Part shown: positions 42,823 to 53,525 of the stretch, piece by piece
Layout of the letters: each line of letters starts with the position of its first letter
How positions within the stretch are numbered: position 1 is the stretch's first letter
NCBI GenBank assembly: GCA_033549065.1
Contig: JAWSUE010000008.1
Span: forward strand, 1 to 64,000
Direction: 5' to 3'
Length of the DNA: 64,000 bases
Source of the DNA: Bacillota bacterium
GTDB taxonomy: Bacteria > Bacillota > Dethiobacteria > DTU022
Program-made: the position numbers and the translations under genes
The notes under the pieces: generated by a model
What the model was told of the DNA's origin: nothing
Databases searched by the model: none
What the model saw: only the letters and a program-made list of their open reading frames with translations

Positions 42823-42836
42823 TCGGAGATCTCCGA
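42823..42836. promoter_or_regulatory. 14-bp palindrome, candidate activator site
   Basis: TCGGAGATCTCCGA is a perfect 14-base palindrome lying about 85 bases upstream of the mtbB sigma-54 promoter. That distance is typical for an enhancer-like binding site of a sigma-54 activator. Only one full copy was seen in the region by eye. Confidence 0.6.
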
Positions 42837-42863
42837 CATATAACCGGACATAATAAAAACTTA

Positions 42864-42887
42864 TGCTAAGTCATTTATGACTTAGCA
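42864..42887 (-). terminator. Terminator after the sigma-54 activator gene
   Basis: TGCTAAGTCAT, two bases, ATGACTTAGCA, an 11-bp stem, followed on the minus strand by TAAGTTTTTATTATG. It lies 23 bases past the activator's stop. Confidence 0.75.
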
Positions 42888-42909
42888 ATAAAAATTATTG
42901 CTTTACCAT

Positions 42910-44598
42910 TTATTTAGCATTATTGTCATTAAGATATTTGCGGATTTTCCTGATAGCACTGCTCTGGCTGATTCCAAGAGAACTGGCCACTTTGTAAGAA
43001 CTGCCGTGTTTTTTGTAACTGTTTGTCACAAGCTCCCGTTCTACCGCTTCGAGAGTAGTTTCAAGCCTGGAATTTTCCAGCGGGAAAAATAACTTTTTAC
43101 TGTGCTGGGTGATATGAGGGGGCAGATGTTCTATCTTAATTTCTCTGGTCGTAACAGTGACGGTTAATAACTCTGTCAGATGCTTAAGTTCCCTTACATT
43201 ACCCGGCCAGTTGTAATTAACCAGAACATTTATAGCATCGGTTGTGAGTTTGATTTTACGGCTGTGTTTTTCAGAAAAAATTCCTAAATAGTGATTGAGT
43301 AAGGTCGGAATATCTGTTTTACGCTCGCGCAGAGGGGGAATTTCGATTGACAGCACACAAAGCCTGTAATAAAGATCCTCACGAAAAGCCCCTTCGCCAA
43401 TCATCCTTTTCAGGTCGCGGTTTGTTGAAGCAATAATCCGAACATTAACTTCCTCAACAGCGCTGGATCCGATTGGGGTAAATTTCTGCTCTTCAATAAC
43501 CTGCAAGAGTTTCGGCTGCAAAGAAAGTGGTACCTCTCCAATTTCATCTAAAAAAATTGTGCCCCTGTCGGCAAGTGAGAACCGTCCAATTTTGCCCTTC
43601 GGGCTTGCGCCGGTAAAAGCGCCGGACTTGTAACCAAAAAGTTCGGATTCAATTAATTCCTGCGGCAGCGCTGCGCAGTTGATTTTTAAAAACTGCTTGT
43701 TCCGCCTGCTGCTTAAGTCATGCACCTGCCTGGCAAAAAGATCCTTGCCGGTTCCAGTTTCACCTTGCAGCAAAACGACGCTTTCAGTCTGGGCAATACG
43801 CCTGGTCATCTGCAATAGCTCTGCAATCGGTGAATCTCCGGCATACACCAACTGACTGCTTTCGACTTCAGCGCTTTTTTTCATGCAAAGTCCTGTCTGC
43901 TTATTATGCACTTTCTGCTTAATATCATGATAACTTTTTTTCATATCCTCAAGAGCAGTAACATCCCTGGAGTTGCAAATGACCATCTCAATTTCATTTT
44001 TATTATTAAAAATAGGGGTGGCAGTGAGCATCAGTTTTTTCCCGATCCCGGTTTCTTGATCAATCGTAATCTTTTTCTTTTCCCGCAGGACCATCGGTGT
44101 TACTGCCGGATAATAAATACCTCTTTCCTCGAGTTCCCAAACGCTCTTTCCAATCATCTCCGATACCGGTATGCCGTAGTGACTTTCGCTTACCGGATTG
44201 GCGAAAATTATTATTCCCTTACCGTCGGTGATAAAAACCTCGTCGCAGGAACCATTAATTATCGTTTCATAAAAATTGATCTTCTTTTTTAAATCCTTAA
44301 TGGATTCGTTTACCTGAGGTTCACCAATCTGTTCTTTATCTTGTAGAATAGCCAGATAAATAAAAGGTAGTTCCTGGGCATGTCGAATTTCACTTACTCT
44401 AACCAGATAAGTTATTTTTTGGCCTTTAGATAAGAATGAGTTTCCATCCTGCATTAATTCTCCAGGCCAGATTTTGCTCCAACTGTCGCCAATGGTTATA
44501 GAATAATCTGCATTACCACTTTTTTGTACACCACAAACATACCCTTCCTGATTGAAGAGAACAGCATAAAAAGAATTTTTCTGTTCTTTCCTTTTCAT
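42910..44598 (-). CDS. Sigma-54-dependent transcriptional activator with PAS domain
   Basis: A 562-residue protein in three parts. A PAS domain is seen at residues ~105-225 (DEVFITDGKGIIIFANPVSE, NSRDVT). The AAA+ sigma-54 core follows (Walker A GETGTGKDLFARQ, GAFTGA loop in YKSGAFTGASPKG, Walker B in GTIFLDEIGEV). A C-terminal Fis-type helix-turn-helix ends the chain (VASSLGISQSSAIRKIRKYL). It should sense a metabolite or redox state via PAS and open sigma-54 promoters. Both mtbB and livJ have such promoters, so it is the likely regulator of the whole island. The ATG at 44598 has GGAG eight bases upstream. Confidence 0.93.
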   Translation of the reverse strand: MKRKEQKNSFYAVLFNQEGYVCGVQKSGNADYSITIGDSWSKIWPGELMQDGNSFLSKGQKITYLVRVSEIRHAQELPFIYLAILQDKEQIGEPQVNESIKDLKKKINFYETIINGSCDEVFITDGKGIIIFANPVSESHYGIPVSEMIGKSVWELEERGIYYPAVTPMVLREKKKITIDQETGIGKKLMLTATPIFNNKNEIEMVICNSRDVTALEDMKKSYHDIKQKVHNKQTGLCMKKSAEVESSQLVYAGDSPIAELLQMTRRIAQTESVVLLQGETGTGKDLFARQVHDLSSRRNKQFLKINCAALPQELIESELFGYKSGAFTGASPKGKIGRFSLADRGTIFLDEIGEVPLSLQPKLLQVIEEQKFTPIGSSAVEEVNVRIIASTNRDLKRMIGEGAFREDLYYRLCVLSIEIPPLRERKTDIPTLLNHYLGIFSEKHSRKIKLTTDAINVLVNYNWPGNVRELKHLTELLTVTVTTREIKIEHLPPHITQHSKKLFFPLENSRLETTLEAVERELVTNSYKKHGSSYKVASSLGISQSSAIRKIRKYLNDNNAK

Positions 44599-44666
44599 CA
44601 AAATGTCTCCATGATTAACTGATCATACAAGATCAGTCAAAGTGTAGTTGCCCAAGAGTCGATCAG

Positions 44667-44936
44667 TTAGCCGCCACAGATGTAAGGAACAACAGTAACA
44701 ATATCACCTTCTTTTAAGTTGTCGGTGATAGAGACGCTTCTGCTGTTGACAATAAATTCAGCGGTCAGCAAGCCCCGTTCATCAAGCAGGGCATAGCCGA
44801 AAAGCTCCCGGTGCTTGGTGTTGAGGTAGCCGGCCAGATCCTCAAGGTTAAGCTGCTCAACATCCAGCTCGAATGGATATACACCCTGATCACCTTTTTT
44901 GCGATATGGCGGCATCAATTTAACAATGATTTTCAT
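44667..44936 (-). CDS. MoaD/ThiS-like sulfur-carrier protein
   Basis: An 89-91 residue beta-grasp protein ending in the double glycine (VVPYICGG) needed for C-terminal activation. MoaD-type carriers supply sulfur for the pterin of molybdenum or tungsten enzymes. In anaerobes such small genes often sit near AOR-family genes; here the AOR is about 10 kb away in the same island. Two ATGs (44942 and 44936) are possible starts; neither has a strong ribosome binding site. A role in tungsten cofactor supply is an inference. Confidence 0.78.
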   Translation of the reverse strand: MKIIVKLMPPYRKKGDQGVYPFELDVEQLNLEDLAGYLNTKHRELFGYALLDERGLLTAEFIVNSRSVSITDNLKEGDIVTVVPYICGG

Positions 44937-45065
44937 AATCATTTATTTCGCTTCGCTGCCGATGAATCCTTCTGCCCCACGGAAAATAAGAGTTTGAAAT
45001 TAGCTTTTGTTACTGCTAAACTGGAAGGCAGGTTTAGTAACAACCTACAGAATCAACATCATTTT

Positions 45066-46499
45066 ATGCTGGAGATGATCGTCCGGATGTTTTTTATTTT
45101 TACCGCTTACTTTTTATCAATTATGAATCTGACTTCGATCAAGATTCTGCTGCCCGATATCATGGCCGACCTTGGGGTGAGTCTGAACTGGCTAACCTGG
45201 GTTGTTAACGCCTATACCCTTCCGGTCGCCGCTTTAATACCGATCGCCGGCAGGGTGGGTGATATGTACGGACCGAGACGCTTCTTCCTGGCCGGGCTAT
45301 TTGTTCTCGGGATAGGCTCCCTGCTCTGCGGCACAGCTTTTTCCCTTTCCTGGCTTTTAGTGGGAAGGGTTGTACAGGCTCTCGGGGCAGCGATGCTGGT
45401 TCCCAATTCCCTGGCCATTTTGCTGTCGAAGACAGAAGAGGGACAAAGGGGTAAGATTCTCGGCATATGGGGTAGTATCGGCGCTGCCGGAGCGGTTATC
45501 GGTCCGGTTGTCTCCGGCTACCTTGCTGACCTCTTCTCATGGAGGGGCTCTTTTCAGATTATAGCTGTTGTCGCCGTAATTATCGTTATCGCTGCCGGGA
45601 GGCAGATGATTGCAAATAAAGAACTGGGCACCTATGTTAGAGGAACCAAGGGGAACTTTGATGTTACCGGAGCATTACTGCTGATCAGCTCAACGGCAAC
45701 CCTTCTTTTAGGGATTACCCTCCTGCCTGATTGGGGATGGCAGAACAACTGGATAAGGATCAGCATGGTCGCCTTTGTCCTGATGATTTACGCTTTTTAC
45801 CGGACTGAGAAGGCATCGAGCGACCCCCTGCTCAGCCCTGTGCTGATGCGTGATCCAAGATTTAACCTGGGTTTGTTCGTCGGCTTTATTGAACAGTTTG
45901 TTGTTGCTGGCACTGTCTTTGTTATGCCCATCTTCTTCAATACTGTTCAGGGGCAGAGCGCTTCAGCAACCGCTCTCTTACTAACCCCGGCAGCAATCAC
46001 GGTTGCCCTGGTTTCACCAGTCGGCGGCCGCATAGCCGATCGCTTCGGACCCGGCCTGCCAATTTTGTTTGGAATGATCATCCGTTCCGGTTCATTTCTG
46101 ATGCTCTCCCAGATAACCACCGAAACAGCTTATCCATTTATTGCCGTTGGGTTGGCCTTAAATGGGTTGGGTTTCGCCCTGACCCACACTCCGGCCCTCT
46201 ATTCGGTTCTCTCTACGGTAAGTTCCAATGAGCACGGCATAACCAGTGGGGTACATAATATGGTTCGCTTTACCGGAGCGGCAGCAGGAACAACAATCGG
46301 TGGGATCATACTCTACGCACTAATGCCTGCTTCATTTGAGGGTTTGACCGGGCCGATCCCCGGTTTCAGGGATGTCTACTACTTAACTGCAGCCGTATGT
46401 TTACCGGGGGTTGCAGCGGGAGTCTACCTGACCTGGCTGCGAAGGGTTACATTGGAGAGAAAATTAATTCTTAACAAACTGCAGAGAGAAAGAATCTAA
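45066..46499 (+). CDS. MFS multidrug-type transporter (DHA2, 14 TM)
   Basis: About 477 residues with 13-14 hydrophobic segments and the major-facilitator marks GRVGDMYGPRRFFL (loop 2-3), LVGRVVQALGAAM and GSIGAAGAVIGPVVSGYL, which point to the DHA2 drug:proton antiporters. The upstream frame extends to 44811 but codes an unlikely 85-residue non-membrane lead that overlaps the MoaD gene; the ATG at 45066 is the first sensible start, and the one at 45087, with GGAG upstream, is also possible. It converges with atpG at 46.5 kb and has no clear link to its neighbours. Confidence 0.78.
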   Translation: MLEMIVRMFFIFTAYFLSIMNLTSIKILLPDIMADLGVSLNWLTWVVNAYTLPVAALIPIAGRVGDMYGPRRFFLAGLFVLGIGSLLCGTAFSLSWLLVGRVVQALGAAMLVPNSLAILLSKTEEGQRGKILGIWGSIGAAGAVIGPVVSGYLADLFSWRGSFQIIAVVAVIIVIAAGRQMIANKELGTYVRGTKGNFDVTGALLLISSTATLLLGITLLPDWGWQNNWIRISMVAFVLMIYAFYRTEKASSDPLLSPVLMRDPRFNLGLFVGFIEQFVVAGTVFVMPIFFNTVQGQSASATALLLTPAAITVALVSPVGGRIADRFGPGLPILFGMIIRSGSFLMLSQITTETAYPFIAVGLALNGLGFALTHTPALYSVLSTVSSNEHGITSGVHNMVRFTGAAAGTTIGGIILYALMPASFEGLTGPIPGFRDVYYLTAAVCLPGVAAGVYLTWLRRVTLERKLILNKLQRERI

Positions 46500-46514
46500 A
46501 GGGTTTATAACCTG

Positions 46515-47429
46515 CTACCGGGTATTTAACTTTTCTTTTACCGCCCTGAATCCGGAAATAATATCGAGCAACTCTTCGGTTATTGCCGCCTGCCGTTCCT
46601 GCTGGAATGATGTCTTCAGTTGATCGAGCCGTTCATTGATGTTTTTTTCAGCCGCCTGCATCGCTGCCAGGCGGCTTGTATTTTCTGCGGCAAGAGAGAG
46701 GGCACAAGCACGGTAAAGCGAAACAAAAAAATACTGGCGCAGCAGGGAAGATAACAGCCGGGAGGGTTTCATGGTATAGGTGGGCAGCGATCTCGATTCC
46801 CACTCAAGCCTGGTATCCCGCAGCTGGGAAAGATTTACCGGAAGCATAACTTCCGCCTGTGGACTGAATCCACCGGTAACCGGACGATTGTAGAAGAGCA
46901 AAACCTTTTCAGCACCATCACTGAAACGCCACTTTTCAATCTGCTCCAGAAGCTGCTGGATGAAAGGGGTTATGGCCGAAATCGAGGTAGGCATATGAAA
47001 ACTACGGACAAGATTGGCCCCGGTAGCACTGACCCTGGTGATAACCTGCTCGCCTGCGGCTGCAACCATAGCACTGGGGGTAAGATGAAAACTCCCGGTT
47101 TCCCCGTCAGCTTCACCGCTGTATTCTTCGAGAGCAAAAGTGACGATCTGCTCGTTGAAACGCCCGGCCAGGCCGTGGTCTGAACCGAATATCAGCATCA
47201 GGGTTGGGATTTCCCGGCCATCTTTCCGGGCTACCGGAGTTTCCATCTCTGAAGAAAGTACAACGGATAGGCCCAATTCAACCGTATGGTAGTAGTCATC
47301 GAGTGATTCTGCTGCTTTTTCGTACTGGCGCACACTTGTTGCCGCCAGCGCTTTCATCGTTCTGACGATTGATGAGAGATCCTCTCCGCTGGAGATCTGT
47401 TTCTGCAGGGTTTCTAATGTTGAGCTCAA
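46515..47429 (-). CDS. atpG: F-type ATPase gamma subunit (N-ATPase)
   Basis: A 304-residue gamma-like subunit. It has the usual long N-terminal helix (LEDLSSIVRTMKALAATSVRQYEKA, written in the chain as SGEDLSSIVRTMKAL) and the C-terminal helix with NINERLDQLKTSFQQERQAAITEELLDIISG. It is the central rotor shaft, and last in the operon. A slightly divergent sequence relative to ordinary gamma subunits is expected for N-ATPases. It lies two bases after the atpA stop. Confidence 0.9.
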   Translation of the reverse strand: MSSTLETLQKQISSGEDLSSIVRTMKALAATSVRQYEKAAESLDDYYHTVELGLSVVLSSEMETPVARKDGREIPTLMLIFGSDHGLAGRFNEQIVTFALEEYSGEADGETGSFHLTPSAMVAAAGEQVITRVSATGANLVRSFHMPTSISAITPFIQQLLEQIEKWRFSDGAEKVLLFYNRPVTGGFSPQAEVMLPVNLSQLRDTRLEWESRSLPTYTMKPSRLLSSLLRQYFFVSLYRACALSLAAENTSRLAAMQAAEKNINERLDQLKTSFQQERQAAITEELLDIISGFRAVKEKLNTR

Positions 47430-47432
47430 GTA

Positions 47433-48989
47433 TTAATCCTCCGATTCAGGACTCAAAGATCTTTTTGCCACAGCTATAATAGCATCCTGGTCTTCATCTT
47501 CAAGTACTTCTCCATCTTCAATCTTCTGACAGATTCCCGAGAGTTCCTCAAGCATCGCTTTCCTGATTTTCTCCTCGGCCTGCGGTATTGCCTCGACTTC
47601 TATATCGTCAAAGAGTCCTTCAGTAACTGAAAGTAGAACGGCAATCTGCTCGGGGATAGTCAGGGGCTTGAGTTCGGGTTGGGTGAGCACTTTTCGGACC
47701 CGCCTGCCCCGTTCGATAGTTTCCCTGGTTTTTTCATCAAGGCGGGTTCCAAAGCGGGCAAACATCTCCAGTTCCTCGAACTGGGCATAGGAGAGGCGAA
47801 GGTCGCCGGTTACAGTCCGGTAAGCCGGCAGTTGGGTTTTGCCGCCTACCCTTGATACAGATTTTCCCACATCAACTGCCGGGAGATGATTACGCTGAAA
47901 CAGTTCTGGAGACAGGTAGATCTGCCCATCGGTAATGGAAATCAGGTTGGTCGGGATATAAGCTGAAATATTTTGCGCCTGGGTTTCGATGATTGGCAGG
48001 GCGGTTAGGGAACCTCCACCGAATTCTTCCCGAAGATGGGTTGCCCGCTCTAGAAGTCTGGAATGGAGGTAGAATATATCACCGGGATAGGCTTCCCGCC
48101 CCGGTGGACGTTCCAGCAGCAGGGAGAGTTCACGGTAGGATCGGGCATGCAGGGTTAAATCATCGTAGACAATGAGGACATCCCGACCCTGTTCCATGAA
48201 ATATTCGGCAATGGTCGTGGCAGCAAAGGGGGCAACAAATCTGAGGCCTGGCGGACCGTCACCAGAAGCAACAACCACGATTGAATAATCCATCGCCCCG
48301 TATTTTCTTAGCTGGGCAATAAATTTCGCTACATCGGCACCCTGCTGGCCAATTGAACAGTAAACACAGATTACGTCTTTATCTGCCTGATTGATAATAG
48401 TATCAAGGGCAATAGCCGTCTTGCCGATCTGCCGGTCGCCCAGGATTAGCTCACGCTGTCCTCGTCCAACCGGGATCAGAGCATCTACAACCTTTAATCC
48501 GGTTTGCAGGGGTTCGGTCACCGGATCGCGGGACATGATCGGCGGGGCTTCACTTTCAACCGGACGCCTTTCCTTGAAATTAACTGGCCCCCGGTTATCA
48601 AGGGGTTTTGCTGCCGCATCGATCACCCGCCCGAGGAGATCTTCTCCAACCGGAATATCGACAACCCGGCCTGTCCTGCGTACCCGGTCGCCGGAAACAA
48701 TGTTGTCGGAACTTCCGAGCATAATTACCCCAACTTCATGGGGATCCAGGTTAAAGGCTATACCGGTTACCCCACCGGGAAATTCTACGAGCTCTTCTGC
48801 CTGAACACCAGCCAGCCCGGACACCCGGGCAATACCGCTGCCGATGGATATGACCGTTCCGATTTCTTCCACTTTCGGGTCGACAGGTAGATTATCGAGA
48901 ACATCCTGCATAGCAGATTCACCGGAATCAAATGCACTATAGAGGGTGGAAAGCAGTGTTTTCTGATCAGGTTTTTTCTGTGCCACCAC
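47433..48989 (-). CDS. atpA: F-type ATPase alpha subunit (N-ATPase)
   Basis: A 518-residue alpha subunit with the P-loop [19 protein letters not shown], the [11 protein letters not shown] stretch and [23 protein letters not shown]. The likely start is the GTG at 48989 ([10 protein letters not shown]), with GGGGAGG six bases upstream; the longer frame overlaps atpF out of its product. It forms the catalytic hexamer with beta. Its sequence lacks some of the N-terminal delta-binding features, fitting a complex without delta. Confidence 0.94.
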   Translation of the reverse strand: MVAQKKPDQKTLLSTLYSAFDSGESAMQDVLDNLPVDPKVEEIGTVISIGSGIARVSGLAGVQAEELVEFPGGVTGIAFNLDPHEVGVIMLGSSDNIVSGDRVRRTGRVVDIPVGEDLLGRVIDAAAKPLDNRGPVNFKERRPVESEAPPIMSRDPVTEPLQTGLKVVDALIPVGRGQRELILGDRQIGKTAIALDTIINQADKDVICVYCSIGQQGADVAKFIAQLRKYGAMDYSIVVVASGDGPPGLRFVAPFAATTIAEYFMEQGRDVLIVYDDLTLHARSYRELSLLLERPPGREAYPGDIFYLHSRLLERATHLREEFGGGSLTALPIIETQAQNISAYIPTNLISITDGQIYLSPELFQRNHLPAVDVGKSVSRVGGKTQLPAYRTVTGDLRLSYAQFEELEMFARFGTRLDEKTRETIERGRRVRKVLTQPELKPLTIPEQIAVLLSVTEGLFDDIEVEAIPQAEEKIRKAMLEELSGICQKIEDGEVLEDEDQDAIIAVAKRSLSPESED

Positions 48990-49782
48990 CCTGCACCTCC
49001 CCTGCCTTCTCCGTAAGAGCAGTCTGATCAAGTTCTTTGAGCAGTTCCTCCTCCACATCTTCCAGGTAGCTGTCAATATTCCAGGCTATGCGGTAGCCTT
49101 CTGCTTCCAGTTCAAGGCCGCAGATCAAATCGGGGTCTTCTTTGACCGATATCTGCAGTTTTTCTGTTTGCTTTGTCAACATTTTCTTAAGCGACCTTTC
49201 CAGGCCGTCCATTTTCTTTTCCGGTATTTTAAAAGCACTGCGTAAATTTATTTTCTTTTCGGCAATAACAGCTTCTTTCAGGGTTGAAACTTCATCAGAG
49301 GACATGGTTTCAAATTTGCGGAGAAAAAGGTCCAGGGTTAACTCTTCCAACTTTGTATCAGCCAGATCCTGCAGACAGCGGCGGGCAATGGTGCAAGCCT
49401 GGCGGCCGATTTTTCTGCGCAGTTCACTGATAAAACTCTCTTTCTCTCTTTCGAGTGCCTCTTCCCAACGCTGCTTGGTTTCGTCCACCTCGCTGCGAGC
49501 CTGATCCAGCAGTTTTCGTTTTTCCTGATCTACAGCCTGACGGGCTTTTTCAAGTATTTCTTCTTCTTTATTATCCAATTCCTCACTCTTTTGACGAAAC
49601 GCCTTTGCCTCTTTTTCGGCATTAGTTTTTTGAGTTTCCGCCTCTTTTTCCCTCTGCACTATCTTACCTTCACGATCATCCATGGCCTTGATAATCGGCC
49701 CATAAAGAAAATAGCGCAGCAAAAAGACAAGCACCAGAAAGTTTACAATCTGAAATATTACCGTATACCAGTCTATAATCAT
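48967..49782 (-). CDS. atpF: F-type ATPase b subunit, long form (N-ATPase)
   Basis: A 271-residue protein: N-terminal membrane helix ([25 protein letters not shown]), a very long charged helix, and a C-terminal part ([21 protein letters not shown]...[17 protein letters not shown]) that resembles the delta subunit domain. Long b subunits with a delta-like end are characteristic of N-ATPases, which have no separate delta gene; none is seen here. It overlaps the start of atpA by 23 bases. Confidence 0.88.
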   Translation of the reverse strand: MIIDWYTVIFQIVNFLVLVFLLRYFLYGPIIKAMDDREGKIVQREKEAETQKTNAEKEAKAFRQKSEELDNKEEEILEKARQAVDQEKRKLLDQARSEVDETKQRWEEALEREKESFISELRRKIGRQACTIARRCLQDLADTKLEELTLDLFLRKFETMSSDEVSTLKEAVIAEKKINLRSAFKIPEKKMDGLERSLKKMLTKQTEKLQISVKEDPDLICGLELEAEGYRIAWNIDSYLEDVEEELLKELDQTALTEKAGEVQGGGTEKT

Positions 49783-49821
49783 CTTTATTCTCCCGTAATT
49801 AAGGCTTGGATTTCACCTACC

Positions 49822-50091
49822 CTACTGCTGCAGGAAAAAATTCCAGAAGGGGTTGGCGAAAATCAGGATCATGGTTACCACAAAACAGTAAATCGCTGTC
49901 GATTCAATCATAGCCAGCCCGACAAAAAGGGTTCTGGTAATCGTATTGGCTTCATCGGGTTGCTGGGCAATCGAGCTTAAAGCCTGGGAAACTGCCCGGC
50001 CCTGACCGAGCGCCGGTCCAACGGAACCGATAGCAATGGTCAGTCCGGCTGTGGCGATTGATATGATGCCGATCATACTCAGATTTTCCAT
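49822..50091 (-). CDS. atpE: F-type ATPase c subunit with sodium-binding residues
   Basis: An 89-residue hairpin of two helices. Helix 1 has Gln30; helix 2 has Glu63, Ser64, Thr65 and Tyr68 (IESTAIY). These correspond to Gln32, Glu65, Ser66, Thr67 and Tyr70 that coordinate Na+ in the Ilyobacter tartaricus c ring. The start at the ATG 50091 has AAGGAGAGG five bases upstream. The c ring should translocate Na+ rather than H+. Confidence 0.93.
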   Translation of the reverse strand: MENLSMIGIISIATAGLTIAIGSVGPALGQGRAVSQALSSIAQQPDEANTITRTLFVGLAMIESTAIYCFVVTMILIFANPFWNFFLQQ

Positions 50092-50092
50092 A

Positions 50093-50785
50093 TTATTCCT
50101 CTCCTTTTTTCTCCAGATCCTGGTGTACTTTACTGGCCGAAGCAATATAAACCATGGCCAGAATAGCAAATATATAAGCCTGGATCAATCCGGTCAGCAA
50201 ACCCAGAGCCTGCATGACAATTGGAAAGATCAGGGGAGTGATTGTCAGAAGGATGGCAACTATGATCGTTCCGCTCATCATGTTACCGTATAGACGCACT
50301 GCCAGGGCAAGGGTCCGGCTTAGTTCCCCGATGATGTTGAAGGGAAGCATGAAAAAAGTCGGTTTCAGGTACTGCCGCAGGTATTCCAGAACTCCCCGGT
50401 GAGCGATGCCGAACACCGGAACCGCGATAAAAACACAGATAGCCAGGGCTGCCGTAGTTGAAAGTGAGCTGGTCGGCGGGATAAATCCGGGAATGATTGT
50501 TAATATATTTGAGATGGCGATAAAGATAAAGAGTGTCCCGACAAAAGGCAGGTACGGCCCCGGTTCCTGACGGCTCACTTCCCTGATCTGACTATTAATA
50601 CCGTTAACCAGAACTTCAAGTAGGTTTTGCCAGCGGGATAGCGATCCTTCGCTTTTTAAGTTCCGGGTAACCAGCCATGAACCCAGGGTCAGCAGGGCCA
50701 TAACCAGCCAGGTAAAAAAGATGGTGGCATTGATCGTAAACCAACCCCATTGAAAGAGAAGAGTACCATCAGGGTTAATGGTCAC
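50093..50785 (-). CDS. atpB: F-type ATPase a subunit (N-ATPase)
   Basis: A 230-residue membrane subunit. It has five to six hydrophobic helices and the essential Arg in helix 4 (GELSRTLALAVRLYGNMMSG). With the c ring it forms the ion path. The stop TAA overlaps the ribosome binding site of atpE. Typical of N-ATPases in position: between atpR and atpE. Confidence 0.93.
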   Translation of the reverse strand: MTINPDGTLLFQWGWFTINATIFFTWLVMALLTLGSWLVTRNLKSEGSLSRWQNLLEVLVNGINSQIREVSRQEPGPYLPFVGTLFIFIAISNILTIIPGFIPPTSSLSTTAALAICVFIAVPVFGIAHRGVLEYLRQYLKPTFFMLPFNIIGELSRTLALAVRLYGNMMSGTIIVAILLTITPLIFPIVMQALGLLTGLIQAYIFAILAMVYIASASKVHQDLEKKGEE

Positions 50786-51080
50786 TTTTTACGCATCCCC
50801 CTTTCATTTGCTTCTTCGGCTCCAGCTTGTAGGCCAGAACTGTCCGGGAAACAAGAAAACCAGCCAGGGCTGCCAGCAGATAAGACCAGCCTGCCTGTAA
50901 CAAAAAATAAAAAGCAATGAGAATAAAGGTAGTCCTGATCAGGAAACTGGCTACCGATAATAAATATGGCCTGCCGCTGCAGGTAATTCGCTGGACAGTC
51001 CACCAGAGACCGCCAAAGAAGAAACCACCCAATATTAAACCAGCCAATACTGAAAGAATAATATAAAACCAGATCATCAT
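50775..51080 (-). CDS. atpR: N-ATPase accessory membrane protein AtpR
   Basis: A 101-residue protein with three hydrophobic helices (FYIILSVLAGLILGGFFFGGLWW, SVASFLIRTTFILIAFYFLL, LLAALAGFLVSRTVLA), of the AtpR type found only in N-ATPase operons. The position, between atpQ and atpB, is diagnostic. AtpR is thought to help c-ring or a-subunit assembly. It overlaps atpB by 11 bases. Confidence 0.85.
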   Translation of the reverse strand: MMIWFYIILSVLAGLILGGFFFGGLWWTVQRITCSGRPYLLSVASFLIRTTFILIAFYFLLQAGWSYLLAALAGFLVSRTVLAYKLEPKKQMKGGCVKSDH

Positions 51081-51095
51081 AAACCGGCTCCTCGT

Positions 51096-51422
51096 TTAAT
51101 CTTGCTGATCATAATTGTCATCATCAGATTTGCTTTCTTTGTTAATCCAGTACCAGGCATTGATACAGCCGATAATCAAACCGATGATTAAAAAAGTAAG
51201 AGTCCATGAATAGGGTCCGGGCCAGATCCGGTCAAGCCATATCCCGATTACCACCCCGATGATGGTTGTTATCGCCACGGTCCAGCCGACCATGCCGAAC
51301 AGGCCGACCCCGAACCAGACGCTGCGATCCCGGGTACGGCGTGCTTTAATTCTGCGGGCCGCCTTTTTACCTACAGTGCCAGGCAGCTTTTTATTCCGAT
51401 TATCATTTTTATCAGTGATCAC
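51096..51422 (-). CDS. atpQ: N-ATPase accessory membrane protein AtpQ (AtpI-like)
   Basis: A 108-residue protein with a basic N-terminus and two helices (FGMVGWTVAITTIIGVVIGIWLD and YSWTLTFLIIGLIIGCINAWYW). It resembles AtpI/Atp1 but in N-ATPase operons is called AtpQ. It probably aids c-ring assembly. It overlaps atpC by four bases (ATGA type). Confidence 0.85.
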   Translation of the reverse strand: MITDKNDNRNKKLPGTVGKKAARRIKARRTRDRSVWFGVGLFGMVGWTVAITTIIGVVIGIWLDRIWPGPYSWTLTFLIIGLIIGCINAWYWINKESKSDDDNYDQQD

Positions 51423-51811
51423 CGGCGCTCCCCTCCCAGCCTGGTAAACCTGCGCAATGTATCTGCTTCGAGCCTGGCCATTACGGTGCGGGCCTTCTTC
51501 TCGTTTTCATCAAGTATTTTAAGCTCACTTTCCACCGTTTCCTGCAGGTGATCCAAATCTTCACCGGGGACAGCCCGGGCTGCCGATACATAGACCTGAT
51601 CTCCCTGTTTGACCAATATACCTTCATCAAGGGCAAGAAAGTTTTCGCTGCCGTCTGGCGTAAGATATGAAAAAAGACTCGGAACAAGGGCGGCCACAAA
51701 ATCAATGTGCCGGGGCAGAATGGTAAAATATCCGTTCTCTGCCTCTGCAGTAATTTTCGTTACTGCCCCTTCCATTAAAATACCCGCCGGAAGTAAAATT
51801 TTCAGATTCAT
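51419..51811 (-). CDS. atpC: F-type ATPase epsilon subunit (N-ATPase)
   Basis: A 130-residue epsilon subunit: beta-sandwich N-terminus (LKILLPAGILMEGAVTKITAEAENGYFTILPRHIDFVAAL, a conserved GxFxILPxH-like site) and a two-helix C-terminus. It lies second in the operon, after beta, which is the N-ATPase order rather than the usual last place. Confidence 0.92.
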   Translation of the reverse strand: MNLKILLPAGILMEGAVTKITAEAENGYFTILPRHIDFVAALVPSLFSYLTPDGSENFLALDEGILVKQGDQVYVSAARAVPGEDLDHLQETVESELKILDENEKKARTVMARLEADTLRRFTRLGGERR

Positions 51812-51847
51812 ATTTCTTAATCTCCCAAAGTTTTCATTCGCCGGTAT

Positions 51848-53434
<1,587 letters not shown>

Positions 53435-53490
53435 TCATTAGCAAAATATAAGATCAAATAAATTTTTTATAAAAAATATTGAAAAAACTA

Positions 53491-53519
53491 TTGACAGACA
53501 CCGGGATCCATGCTAATAT
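53491..53519 (+). promoter_or_regulatory. Near-perfect sigma-A promoter of the structured RNA
   Basis: TTGACA, 17 bases, TAATAT on the plus strand. Initiation would be near 53526, exactly where the RNA's 5' stem begins. Confidence 0.75.
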
Positions 53520-53525
53520 AATTTT

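Noticed and set aside
44811-45065. N-terminal extension of the MFS transporter
   Set aside because: It overlaps the MoaD-like gene in antisense and codes no signal or membrane segment; a later start is more likely.
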